From Cyanodermella asteris (Eukaryota > Ascomycota > Lecanoromycetes > Ostropales > Stictidaceae): a stretch of 64,000 bases of DNA. The position numbers were made by a program, and so were the translations under genes. Location: positions 9,495 to 73,494 of the forward strand of contig UYJD01000010.1 of the NCBI GenBank assembly GCA_900618795.1. The letters are read 5' to 3'. Shown one piece after another: positions 30,570 through 40,555 of the stretch (position 1 is the stretch's first letter; every line of letters starts with the position of its first letter). The notes below the pieces were generated by a model, which ran no database searches, was not told the DNA's origin, and saw only the letters and a program-made list of their open reading frames with translations.

Positions 30570-32141
30570 CTAAGATACGCCCCATATGGTCGACGAGGCC
30601 GCACTTCTCCAGCTTCGCCGGCCCATGCCTTTCAAGGTCCCACTACTTCCTCCGCCGCCAAGTCCAGCGGCCTCGTTTCTGCAGCCGGGCATACCGGCAT
30701 CACTAAGGCCGTTGACATAGCCAACCTCCTTGCCAATCGCATAGCCGGCTGAGAATAGAACCGCGCTGCCCAAGACAAAGACACCTGCCCCAATGACCCA
30801 TAACATTGTGGGAGATATAGAAGCAGAAGCATCCATATCCTTATACGAAGGGGCTGCCGTCATGGCTCGCGTCTTTCGTCGTGAACGGGATGGCGATGGA
30901 GACTTGGATTTTGACTTGGGTTTTGGCGAGCGCTGGCGAGGTGAGGGAGGACGCTGAATGGCGGTAGCAGCGAGTGGTGCCTGCGATATTCGTGATGCCA
31001 TCTCAGGCTGAGTTTGCGGTTGAGTGTCGAGTTCTGACTCGGGTACCAAGCGTAGCCCACCCTGGGCAATCTGGGGGACCTGGACGGCCGTCGCTCGAGA
31101 ACTTGATGGCTCTTCCCGCTTCGAAAGACCCCGCGCCGCTGCTGCACACGACAGAAGAGTCGAAAGACTAGCTCTCAACGCTGCATCATGGTCAACAGAA
31201 ACTGTGTGGTTGGGCGAAATCATGTTATATGGTGTATGACTGCGCGGGCGTGTGGATGTGTTCGCCCGATGATGAGCCGGCCGTAAGCCTGGTGTCGCCG
31301 CGGAGCTCATAGTCTGATTGGTCTGGTAAGCTGTAGGGTTGGCTGAGGCCGCCCTGACCATCGGTGCGGAAGGAGAAAAGTAAGATGTTGGCTCTGGGGG
31401 GTGAGACTGTGCGTGACGGTTGTTAGGAGGATGTGTGAAGGCGTTAGTCTGGGGTCTGAAACTGGTTGCCATGGTGGACTCTGCGGGCGCTCCAACCCCC
31501 AGTGCCGTGCCCTCATTTGATGAAATAATAGATGCGGCGTCTGAAGACTCGGAAGAAGGCATCCTCCGCATGGATATCCGGCGTTGAGCAATACTCTGTA
31601 CACTGGGCTGCGGGATATCCTCATTCGAGCTGGTCATGACGGGATCCTGCTCACTTTCGCTCTCCTCGTATTCTTCTTGACTGCTATCCGTCACCGCTGT
31701 GGTCTGTGTTCCAGTCGTCATGGCGCTGTAGGAGCGCTGTATCCGGCGTCTTCTTTGTTGGGCTGCAAGGGGCGAGACGCGGCTCGGCGTCAACGTTTCG
31801 TCGCCGCCAACGGACGAGAGGGATGAGGTCGAGGTTCGAGATGATATGTCGACCCATGATTCTAGATAAGCAATCTGTGAGTATATGGTTTCCATGATGA
31901 GGTTCTGCTGGGGCGCTTGGCTTCGCAAGACGGGACAAGGTGTAGCTGCGGCGAATGCAAGAGAGACAAGGCTGCTGCTGCGAGAGAAGAGACAACAACA
32001 GGAGAGATACGTACCCTCTGATTGCAGGCGCCTGACGTTAGAGATGTGAGGCGATGAAGCCGGCGACGTGTGCTGCTGGCCAGGCTGCCTGATGCTTTGG
32101 CCGCGCACCTGGGCGAGGAGATCCTGGTTGGCGGGATGCAT
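30570..32141 (-). CDS. Ser/Pro-rich protein with a C-terminal membrane segment, unknown function
   Basis: Open across 523 codons from MHPANQDLLAQVRG. A 69-bp intron (31946-32014; donor GTACGT, acceptor GCCGCAG) probably interrupts it. Because 69 is a multiple of three, the frame stays open either way; the spliced form is 500 residues and loses a Cys/Ser/Phe-rich stretch that looks non-coding. After it comes a conserved-looking segment NLIMETIYSQIAYLESWVD, then a long disordered Ser/Thr/Pro/Gln-rich region and a basic KPKSKSKSPSPSRSRRK patch. A single hydrophobic helix of about 25 residues (MLWVIGAGVFVLGSAVLFSA) lies some 55 residues from the end. The layout suggests a tail-anchored or single-pass protein. 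The family is not recognised. Confidence 0.7.
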   Translation of the reverse strand: MHPANQDLLAQVRGQSIRQPGQQHTSPASSPHISNVRRLQSEGTYLSCCCLFSRSSSLVSLAFAAATPCPVLRSQAPQQNLIMETIYSQIAYLESWVDISSRTSTSSLSSVGGDETLTPSRVSPLAAQQRRRRIQRSYSAMTTGTQTTAVTDSSQEEYEESESEQDPVMTSSNEDIPQPSVQSIAQRRISMRRMPSSESSDAASIISSNEGTALGVGAPAESTMATSFRPQTNAFTHPPNNRHAQSHPPEPTSYFSPSAPMVRAASANPTAYQTNQTMSSAATPGLRPAHHRANTSTRPRSHTPYNMISPNHTVSVDHDAALRASLSTLLSCAAAARGLSKREEPSSSRATAVQVPQIAQGGLRLVPESELDTQPQTQPEMASRISQAPLAATAIQRPPSPRQRSPKPKSKSKSPSPSRSRRKTRAMTAAPSYKDMDASASISPTMLWVIGAGVFVLGSAVLFSAGYAIGKEVGYVNGLSDAGMPGCRNEAAGLGGGGSSGTLKGMGRRSWRSAASSTIWGVS

Positions 32142-32931
32142 CGCGGTGGCGGGCAGGAATGACGAGAAAGAGTAGTGTGCTGATGATAGAGAGGAGGTTC
32201 AGGCGACTGGCCAGTCAATTGTATACGGGCACGCTGGCGACTCGCATGGCAGACGACGGTGCAGTGTGAGGCCGGACTGCTGGTCACTCGACGGGTGCGC
32301 AGCCCCACGTGAAGCGCAGCGTGATGCGATGCGAACAGTCCCCGCTGCCAGAATGACCAGGGGGCCTTCTGCACGTCAGATTCGAGCAAGAGGCAGCGGC
32401 CGGCTGCAGGAGTATTTGCCGGCGTTGCACTGTAGAAGATGGTGATGCGAACGAGCAAGAAAGGCGATTAGGATGTCGAGGGTCGGGATGGCGCTTCTGG
32501 GTGGGCGGTGACGGTGACGGTCAAGCAACTCTATTATTCAAGTTACTAAGTGAAGTCGGCTCCCCACCCTCTTTGTTCGCCTTGCCGATGGTGTGCTGGC
32601 TCTTCCGTGCCTTCGAGCTCCAGCCCAATAGCATCTCAACATCCTTCAGGGCCTTTTCAGGGACGTTCGTCTGCTTTCCCGCCTGCTTCCTTGCCGGAGC
32701 GAAGCCATTGGTCGGGCGTGTCCACACCGCTGAGGCTCCGCTGCTTCGATCAGATAACGCTGTGTATTCAGTGTACCTCCGACATACACTTGCATCTCCT
32801 GTGGCGTCTTACTTTGAACTGGCTTCTGTATCTTCAGTGGCGTCTTCAGGGGGATGATTTGCCGATCTCTCACTCCCTCGCTCTGCCAAAAACTCAATGC
32901 CAGGCCCGAAGGATAATTTAAGACCGTTCAT
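32142..32931. other. Intergenic stretch, no gene seen
   Basis: Upstream region of the Ser/Pro-rich membrane protein and 3' flank of the F-box gene, both on the minus strand. The open frames on the plus strand (32501-32921) show no motif. Confidence 0.5.
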
Positions 32932-34386
32932 TCAATATTCTATATTAAACAGCTCACTTTCCTCTTTTGAGAATGCAGCTGGCATTCCTTCTTCAAGCTT
33001 CTCGTTCCAGTCATCATCTGGTCGCAACCATAATCCTATGCCTGAGTCCGTGCGCTTGTTGACACCTTTGGGCATCACAACATCCCTGAAATCATCCATT
33101 ATGCTTGGGCGATCCTCAGGCCCATAATCATCGTGCTCGCGGCGTGGTCGAAGCTTGAACCTCTCGGGCGGTTCTCGTGTGAGCCCCCAATCGTCGAGTC
33201 GGCAGGCATCCCAGAACACATAGCCCAGCCTTCGTAAGGTATATCTCTTGAGCAGTGCCTTATAACTCAGTATCGCAGGATCAATATCGGCTGTGAGATC
33301 GTGGCTCACAGCCCACTTCCATCCTCGACTCGGAGACTCCAGTTCCCCGTCTGGACCGCTGTCTGACCACGCCATAGCAGCATCATGTGATGCAAACTGG
33401 GGTACCTGAAATACCACTTGCTCCAAGATTGAAGGCTCATGGCGCTTACGGCGAGAATGTGTAATGGCGTATATGCTTTGTTTTGGGGGAAGTCTGGAAA
33501 GCCATCTGATGAAGGGCAATCCCCTTGCGACCAGATACTGATAAACTCTTCTCTCTCTCCACAGGCCCCACAAGTCAAAGCCTCCTAGCTCCAAGGCCGT
33601 TTCAATGTCCTTCAGTGACTCTCTCTCGAAGGATTCAGGCTGCCCGGGGTTGGCGATCGTTGCCTGAGCCCGTCGTGATACTTCAGCGACCATATAGGAC
33701 CTCAGTTCCATGACCATGCCTTTGACGTACAGGACGAGAAATTCCTGGATTGAAAGCAATTCTTCCCGTTCCCAAGGCGGGTGCCATTGCAGGATTTTTG
33801 TGACTCGTTCGCACTCATCGTCGGGCACTTCCCCATACTCTGTGAAAGACGCTGGAGTTATGCGACGATAGACCTCAAACCTGAAGAATGCCCTCTGCAG
33901 CCTTGTTCTTTCGGCCCTGCTCATCGGTGTGCTCGACTTGTGCTGTGTCGACAGCCCGTTATCAGCCGCCGTGTCCCGAGCCTTAAGTTCGAATTCAGAC
34001 ATGAAATAATCGGACAACCACCACAATTTTTAAAGGGATGTCAACAGATTTTCTTCCCGCACGGGATGGCTATCAGGTGCTCGCCCGCTTGGACATGTCT
34101 TTTCAAAATCAAGTTCGCTCTCTGTGATAGCCGCGGCAGGGGCCTTCGACCACCATAGTTCTGATATCTGCGCGGCCTTGCAAGCAGCTATCGCTATGCC
34201 CAGATTCCCTTCTGGGGCAGCGTTTCGGATGACGGCTTCGAGACTGGCGGTCCGATTAGCTGCAAACAGGCTTGAGAAATGTTTTGAGACCCTTATACAA
34301 CTGAAGAGGTCTCGGGGTGTTTCCAGATGAGACATGAGCAATAGGGTAAGCTCTGCCGGCAGCTCGAGAAGCCCAACCGGCGCCAT
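32932..34386 (-). CDS. F-box-type protein gene crossed by an in-frame TAA
   Basis: The ATG at 34386 gives MAPVGLLELPAELTLLLMSH followed by LETPRDLFSCIRVSKHFSSL, a recognisable F-box. The frame meets TAA at 34032-34030, then stays open for 365 more codons (KLWWLSDYFMSEFELKARD ... EESELFNIEY). The downstream part contains SRAERTRLQRAFFRFEVYRR and PPWEREELLSIQEFLVLYV, matching the usual body of fungal F-box proteins, so the halves belong together. One way round the stop is an 81-bp intron (33982-34062) that begins GTGCGG and ends CTTAAG. It joins in phase and would give 457 residues, but the donor is weak and it would remove a helix-like segment. Otherwise a single nonsense codon separates a 118-residue F-box fragment from its body. 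F-box proteins recruit substrates to SCF ubiquitin ligases; the target is unknown. Confidence 0.6.
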
Positions 34387-35116
34387 TTGGGGTCGTTGAG
34401 AGGTATAGCTTTGTTGTCAACAGTTGTGTAAGGTGCAGAGCGGGCTAAAGGGAGTCGTTGCGCTTCAAACTTGCCTTGACCACATTCGCATATTTGGCAA
34501 GTATGTAGGTCGATGATAGTAGTGAGACTACACGTATGGTTCCAGCCTTGTGTAGCCTTGAAGAAATGTTCGATACCGTAATGTTTTGGTAGCTATCCCG
34601 ACTGCTCAAAAACACAGAGTCTGTGCAGTGGCTTCTGTCCGCTCGCCTCGTGCGGCTGAACAAACTCTTCGCCGTCCACGTATGATGCCTAGATCTATCC
34701 ATCTATCGCGGGCAAGCGCTGAAATCAGCTGCCTGAAGCTTACCTACATATACAACGAAGTGAGCGTCGCACGAGCGCCCGGGTTAGCGACATGCCGATC
34801 AAATTAACATCGCACAAAGGTGGAAAACTACCTCGCGTTTGGATATTTCAGAAAAAGTAGATGACCACAGACCATTTGAGGAAATTGATTGTAACTGAAC
34901 TTGGAGATCTTGCCGCCCCTTTTCAGCTCTGCAAATCAGAGCTCATTACCAGTACACAGCCCCTAATTACGCCTTCTCATATGCACTCGCGCCTGATTTT
35001 CCAGCCTTGCGTTCGCCAAATTTAACAAATGCCAGATGAAAAGGTACAAAATGCCGGCCCGACTCCATGCTATACTCATATCCATATCCTGTTCAATGCC
35101 CGAAAACAGCGCTCTT
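34387..35116. other. Intergenic stretch, no gene seen
   Basis: Promoter region of the F-box gene and 3' flank of the RCC1-type gene, both minus strand. No convincing gene or repeat. Confidence 0.5.
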
Positions 35117-36894
35117 CTACTGAACGCTGGCAAGTACGCCGTACTGCCCGCCAGCTCCCGCAAAGGTCAATTTCTCTTCACGAGTGGCCGTGTTGTCAAT
35201 GAGAGTGAAGACCTCAACATCGTCAGTGGTGCCGAGCCCGGTCTGGTAGTTGACGCTGAATCCAGATGCATAAGCTCGGCCGTCTTTGTTGATGATGAAG
35301 CTCTGGTCACTGTTGGCAGCAACGAAGACTGCGTTCGGGACGTCTTTTACAAGCGTGGGCTTCTTGAGAATTCTCGGCTTGCCGTGCTCGTCGCGGATGA
35401 TATCGTCGTCGCCGACTTCACTGACCTTGATACCAATCTGGAAGCCGTCTGTGCGGCCCCATACAAAGGTCTCGCCCTTCTCGTTGATGGCCAGGCTGTG
35501 ATGCGCACCTCCAGCAATCTGTGTGAGTTTGCGTCCAGAGAGCTGTGCGACGGCAGTGGCCTTCTCGACAATGGCATCATCCTCGCCAGCGCTATCGTCA
35601 ATGCCACACTCGCCGTAGCTGTTCAACCCCCACGTCCAGACCTTGTCGTTCTTGTCGATGGCAAAGCTGTGATAAGCACCAGACGCAATGTGAACCACCT
35701 TCTTCTTCGGCAGACCAAACTCGCGAGGTGTGAGTCCGGCCATGCGAGTGCGTTCAACAACGCGACGACCAAGCTGGTTCTGCTGTCCAGAGCCCCAAGC
35801 CCAGACACCACCGTTCTTGTCCAGGGCAAGAGCGTGGTTGGCACCGCAAACCATGTGCTTGATGTTCTTGACACCTGGGACTAGGGTCAACGTGCGTTGA
35901 ACATGAATGTCAGCAGTGAAACCGAGAATGCCTTCATTGCTCTGTGAAACTGTCAGATTGGAATGCATGGGATCAAGTAGGGATGACTTACTCTGAATGT
36001 GCCGCAACCATAGACCAGACCCTCATCAGTAACGGCAAATGTGACGCTGTCACCAGCTGCGAGGCTAGTGAACACGGTTCCATCAGGGACATTTGTGAGG
36101 TCAACCTCCATCGGAGTAGACTCGAGCGGATTCAAGCCATTCTCGTCATCGTCGCTGTCCGTGGCGTCAACGTCTTTCAGCTTTTCAGCATCAGCAGTAG
36201 AGCGACCCAGGGCGCCCTGGTCATTCACACCGCAGGTAAGAATCTTGCCGTCAGCAGTGAGGAAAGCTTGGTGCATGCCGCCAGCGGCGATGTTGACGAC
36301 CTTCTGATCCTTGAGTAGGGGGTTGAGGCGAGGACGCTTAACGTCGATAACATTGCCCGTATCGCCGAGGCCCAGCTCGCCAGACGAGTTCTCACCGAAG
36401 ACGAAGACGTTGAGAGGCTTTTCTGAACGTTCATTGATGATAGGCCCCTTCTTGCGCTCCTTCGGCTTTGGAGGAGCTGCCGCCTTCTTCTCAGCCTTCG
36501 GCTTTGGCGCCGGTGTCTTCTTCGGAGCGGCCTTCACCTTCTTGGCTGGCACATCTGACTCCTCGTCATCCTCTTCGTCTTCTTCTTCGTCGTCATCCTG
36601 CACATCTGCCTTGGGCGTCGCCTTCGGCTTCTTGGTTATTCCGTTCGCTTTGGGCGCTGCGGCTTTTTTCTTGAGCGCTGAAGCAGTCTTCTTTGACTCG
36701 GCGGCCTTCTTCTTCGCGGCAGCTGCAGCAGTGGCCTTCTTTGTAGCGATAGCTTTCGCTGTGGTGGCTTTTGCCTTGGGTTTCGCTTCGGCGGTCTCCT
36801 TCGCAACACCGTTGGTTGCAGGAGTCGTCGTTCTGCGCGCGCGTTTGGCTGGAAGCTCTTCAGGCTCCGGAGACGTCTTGCGCTTCTTCGACAT
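35117..36894 (-). CDS. RCC1-type Ran guanine nucleotide exchange factor with a basic N-terminal tail
   Basis: Exon 1 is 35992-36894, intron 35942-35991 (50 bp; donor GTAAGT, acceptor TTCACAG), exon 2 35117-35941; 575 residues from MSKKRKTSPEPEELPAKRAR. The first 170 or so residues are Lys/Ala/Pro-rich like a linker-histone tail, with an acidic island (DDDEEEDEEDDEESD) and nuclear-localisation-type clusters. The rest is a seven-bladed RCC1 propeller: FGENSSGELGLG, CGVNDQGALG, YGCGTFR, WAWGSGQQNQLG, WTWGLNSYGECG, VWGRTDGFQIG and SGFSVNYQTGLG. RCC1/Prp20 loads GTP on Ran at chromatin and so drives nuclear transport and spindle assembly. The tail probably binds DNA or histones. An ATG 16 codons further upstream is in frame but its extension is not lysine-rich, so I chose the later start. 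Confidence 0.92.
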
Positions 36895-38686
36895 GTTCGC
36901 GCTGGTAGCGGCTATACAGGTCAGCTTGGTGTACACGGGCAACGCGACGAGTCGATACTCGAGGAATGCGCGGGTGACGTACCGGCTGCAGCAGTTCGCG
37001 CCATTGCGGTCGCGTTGAACTCAAGCAGTGAGTGATGTTGTTCTCGGTGTAGGAGAGACAGACAGCAAGCCCAAGTCCGTCGAAGGTATATCTAGTGGTT
37101 GCAGGGGAGCAGTGGCTTTGAAAAGGGAGAAAGCTGCGCAACGACAGCAGGATCGAGTTGGGGATAATTGCAGAAGATATTTGGATTCGGCGCGCTGGCT
37201 CTAAACGGCCAGGGTGGTCCAAGCTCCTCTCGACAACATCACGCATTTCTCGCCCGGAGCCACTCATCATGCGGCAATCACTGTATCTGTCATCCGAAAA
37301 TCTGGCAAACTGGCTATTGAAGATTTCCATGAATGTAAAATGGATAGTTGATGGAGTCACCAGCAAACTTTGTGCGCAACTCACACTCAAAAGTGCCATA
37401 CACATAACTTGGGACTATGTGTAACGCNNNNNNNNNNNNNNNNNNNNNNNNNNNNNNNNNNNNNNNNNNNNNNNNNNNNNNNNNNNNNNNNNNNNNNNNN
37501 NNNNNNNNNNNNNNNNNNNNACACTATGAAGTGATGCGCGTTTAAAGCGGGAAGTCATCGACGGCGTCCTGTCAAGCCACTCAATTCTCCCCAGTCAATA
37601 TCCTCGGAGACTCTGAAGCAAATTAAGGCAAACAGGTCAGAAAATGGTCAACCAGATATGGCAAGTCTGTTCGAGCCTTTTTCTACGTCCACGAGACTTG
37701 GGTATTACGACTATACGGAAAGATGGACGCCTCTCGAAGACTATCATTTCATCTGCACTATAGATGCCAGGGGCCAAACCGACACAATACCAAATTTCCT
37801 CAGCAAGTGAAACCGAAGCCTGAACTAACCAAAAAAGCCTGACCTCGTTATCTCATCAAGACCATAACTCTTTTCAGGAAGAGCAGAAGCCCTGCGTTGT
37901 TCCACGAACCTGGACACAGTAGTTGTTGCAGTATCATCTTAGCGGACCGCCAGATTTCTGCAGCGCGAATCAGCATCGAATATCACCAAGTATCTGTCTC
38001 TCAACGCTTACGCAATCTCCGGCCAAAGCAATGCAAGTTGGAGCAGTGATCCTACCCGGGCCACCCTCCAACAAGTTGCCCTCGCGGCGAGGAATGAGGG
38101 AATCGGCACTGAGTTCACTCAGTCATTCTTACGCGACAGCCTAGGCAAGGAAGACCGCAATGGTGGCGAGGAAAAGCAGATTGAACTGCATCTGTAAGTG
38201 GGTTGGCTTAAGAGGGAGAAAGGAATATTTTGAAGGTAAATAGCGAATTCTAGAACAATCTGAAATGTCAATTTTATTGGTGACAAACATCTCCCTTAGC
38301 TGTATACAGAGCCAGATGGCGTGCTACGGTGGTGCCCAGTCATTGAGCTACGTCCGTGGGCTTGGATGCCGTCCGACAGTTGAGGGCGAGCAAGCAAAAT
38401 GTACGTCTTGAAAGCGTGACTGAAGGCCTGTTTGATATTTTGTCCTGCCGGTCTGACTTCACAGAACATATCTGCGTCGCATCTGTAGGTGCGCAGAGTA
38501 GGCGCTGACAAGCTACAGCGGACGTGTGCTCCGCGTTTGTGCATTCAGCAAGATGAAGTAGGGCCGCCTGCTCTTTGTCGAGCAACCGCTGGGTTCTGTG
38601 TGGACGTGCAATCGAAGTGAGCTTATTTCGTCCACCTAGTTGGAAAGTAGTCAACAGCAATCGACCAAGGCACATGCGTCGCTGAA
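36895..38686. other. Divergent intergenic region containing an assembly gap
   Basis: 1.8 kb between the start of the RCC1-type gene (minus) and the conserved unknown gene (plus). It holds both promoters and the N run. I see no further gene on the readable bases, but one could be hidden or broken by the gap. Confidence 0.5.
37428..37520. other. Assembly gap, 93 N
   Basis: Run of N between unique sequences. The true length is unknown. Confidence 1.
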
Positions 38687-39469
38687 ATGGGACGTTATAT
38701 ACCACCAGCTCTTCGCAAGCTCCAAGAAGCTCAATCCGGAGCAGCAACATCTGATTCAAACCACGACGCATCGCCGCAGCAGCTCGCACCTCCGATCCGG
38801 GATCCTAATGACTCACGACTGCAACCACGCACGCTTGAGAGCTTGAAGTCTCTGACCAAAAGGGATGAAGGTCTCAGCATGAAAGACATTCATGAGCATT
38901 TCAGCAAAGATGGCGATGTCTACCTCGGCGTTCAATCTACACTCAATTCGACAGCCCGGGAACCACGCAAGCTTGGCTACTTGATGTTGTTCTACGCAGC
39001 AAACCCGCGATGGGACGAGGATCGCATCATATTCGCAAAGACCAAACTCGACCTGTTACCGGGCTTTGAGGAGGCCTATGCAGAGAAGAGTCCAGATGAT
39101 GTCGTCTTATCACCTTCGACTCTCGAGTTGTTCTCTGACGAGGGCAAGCAGGAGGAAGTGTCTAACCAACAATCGGTAGCCGTTTTCGAACAAAGCCAAA
39201 GGAGGAGTTATGGGGGCAAAGATGGTGGTTTCAGGTTCACAGGTTGGTTTGGTATCGATAATGTGGACTTCTTGCACCCTTTCTCGGATGAAGTTGCCCG
39301 GATGTTAACCCAAAAGTTCAAAGGAAAGGATCAGCATGGACACGAGAGAGACATCAAGCGGGATGGTGCAGCTTGGAAGAGGAGCCTAGGTCATAGATGG
39401 GCTGTGATCAGAATGAAGAAACTGGAGGACCAGCCGCCAGCTCCTGACATCAAGCCTCGTGATTCGTAG
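38687..39469 (+). CDS. Conserved fungal protein of unknown function, 260 residues
   Basis: Single exon starting MGRYIPPALRKLQEAQSG. A folded-looking core follows: DIHEHFSKDGDVYLGVQSTL, REPRKLGYLMLFYAANPRWD, EDRIIFAKTKLDLLPGFEEA. Later come GGFRFTGWFGIDNVDFLHPF and GAAWKRSLGHRWAVIRMKK. The aromatic and charged pattern, steady codon use and absence of low complexity say it is a real soluble protein. No signal peptide, membrane segment or known catalytic motif. I do not recognise the family. Confidence 0.8.
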   Translation: MGRYIPPALRKLQEAQSGAATSDSNHDASPQQLAPPIRDPNDSRLQPRTLESLKSLTKRDEGLSMKDIHEHFSKDGDVYLGVQSTLNSTAREPRKLGYLMLFYAANPRWDEDRIIFAKTKLDLLPGFEEAYAEKSPDDVVLSPSTLELFSDEGKQEEVSNQQSVAVFEQSQRRSYGGKDGGFRFTGWFGIDNVDFLHPFSDEVARMLTQKFKGKDQHGHERDIKRDGAAWKRSLGHRWAVIRMKKLEDQPPAPDIKPRDS

Positions 39470-40450
39470 TGCTTGGGATCGGGTCGAGGCGGAGGAGGCT
39501 GCGGATCAGAGGTGATGCATTGTTACGCCACAAGTCGGAAAACTGAATGTTTGCCAGTACTGTTGCTCTGTGGACTGGACATGTGGTACGAATATTGGCT
39601 GGACCTTGAGATGGCAAGCAACTTCAAGCTGAGAGCCTGGACCACCTGAGTGAAGCTTGTATCAAATCATAAAGTTAGCGGATCGCCACATTGAATTCGT
39701 CTTGCTACGTCTATACCAAAGTGTATTTCTGGCGTTTCTGATAGCTTTTTCCTGCTTCGCTTCGCAAATGTCCCGTTGCCAGTTTTTTTGTTCGATACTG
39801 CTCACGAAAGCAGGGCACCTTGGGAATGACAGGGGTCGACTCAACCCCTCGATAATCCTTGCTGCTCATATTCAGGTTGGCCGATCATCAATAGTACTAT
39901 CATGTCGTTCATAACACAAGGTAACGACCATTCTGCCAAACATCGGCGGGGCTGCAATACCAAACAGTAGTCAGCTGTGAGGAGAAGGGAGACCGATCAG
40001 TCTGAACCTCAAATGCTCCCTTCTTGCAATCGGACAGCTCCGCTGCCGGCGGCCCGTCAATTCACTAATAACCTTGTCGCCCAGGCCGCCCAACGAGCTC
40101 ACTAACATCGATCCCGTGGCCGGCGACCTCCATCCACCAATCCTCCCGCCCACGCCATGGAAACCAACAACGCTTCTCCAACTGCCCACGTGCTCTTATC
40201 TCGAGCACCCTCTCATTTGGCGGCTCGCTGAAACTCTATGGAGTTACCTCTCCATTGGGAAGCTCTCCCTGGGGCTTCCGCAATATGACACCTATGGTGC
40301 CTCTTCGCAGCAACGTGCGACGCCCGAAACGCGTCTTGAGGAAGTTCGAGAAACCCTCCTTCATCGTCAAGTTCCGAAGATCATCTTGGCCTCACGCCTC
40401 TGGCTCGCGGGCCCCTGCCCTGGTGCTGTGCCTTTTCTAGAAGCCATTGT
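39470..40450. other. Intergenic stretch, no gene seen
   Basis: 3' flank of the 260-residue gene and promoter of the phytase-like gene, both plus strand. A plus-strand open frame at 40074-40562 runs into the next gene out of frame, and I regard it as chance. Confidence 0.5.
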
Positions 40451-40456
40451 TATAAG
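40451..40456 (+). promoter_or_regulatory. TATA-like box of the phytase-like esterase gene
   Basis: TATAAG about 100 bp before the ATG at 40556, followed by a T-rich leader. This is a fair match to a fungal TATA element in a gene for a secreted, probably inducible enzyme. Confidence 0.35.
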
Positions 40457-40555
40457 AACCCTGGCTAGCCTCGTGGCTTTGCAATATGTGTCGACTTTAC
40501 CTGTGTGCCGATACGTTTCATTTCGTCGCAATATTTCTTACTTTTTCGGTTCAAG

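Noticed and set aside
36311-37018. 235-codon plus-strand frame rich in Phe/Ala/Ser
   Set aside because: Exact antisense of the Lys/Ala-rich N-terminal tail of the RCC1-type gene.
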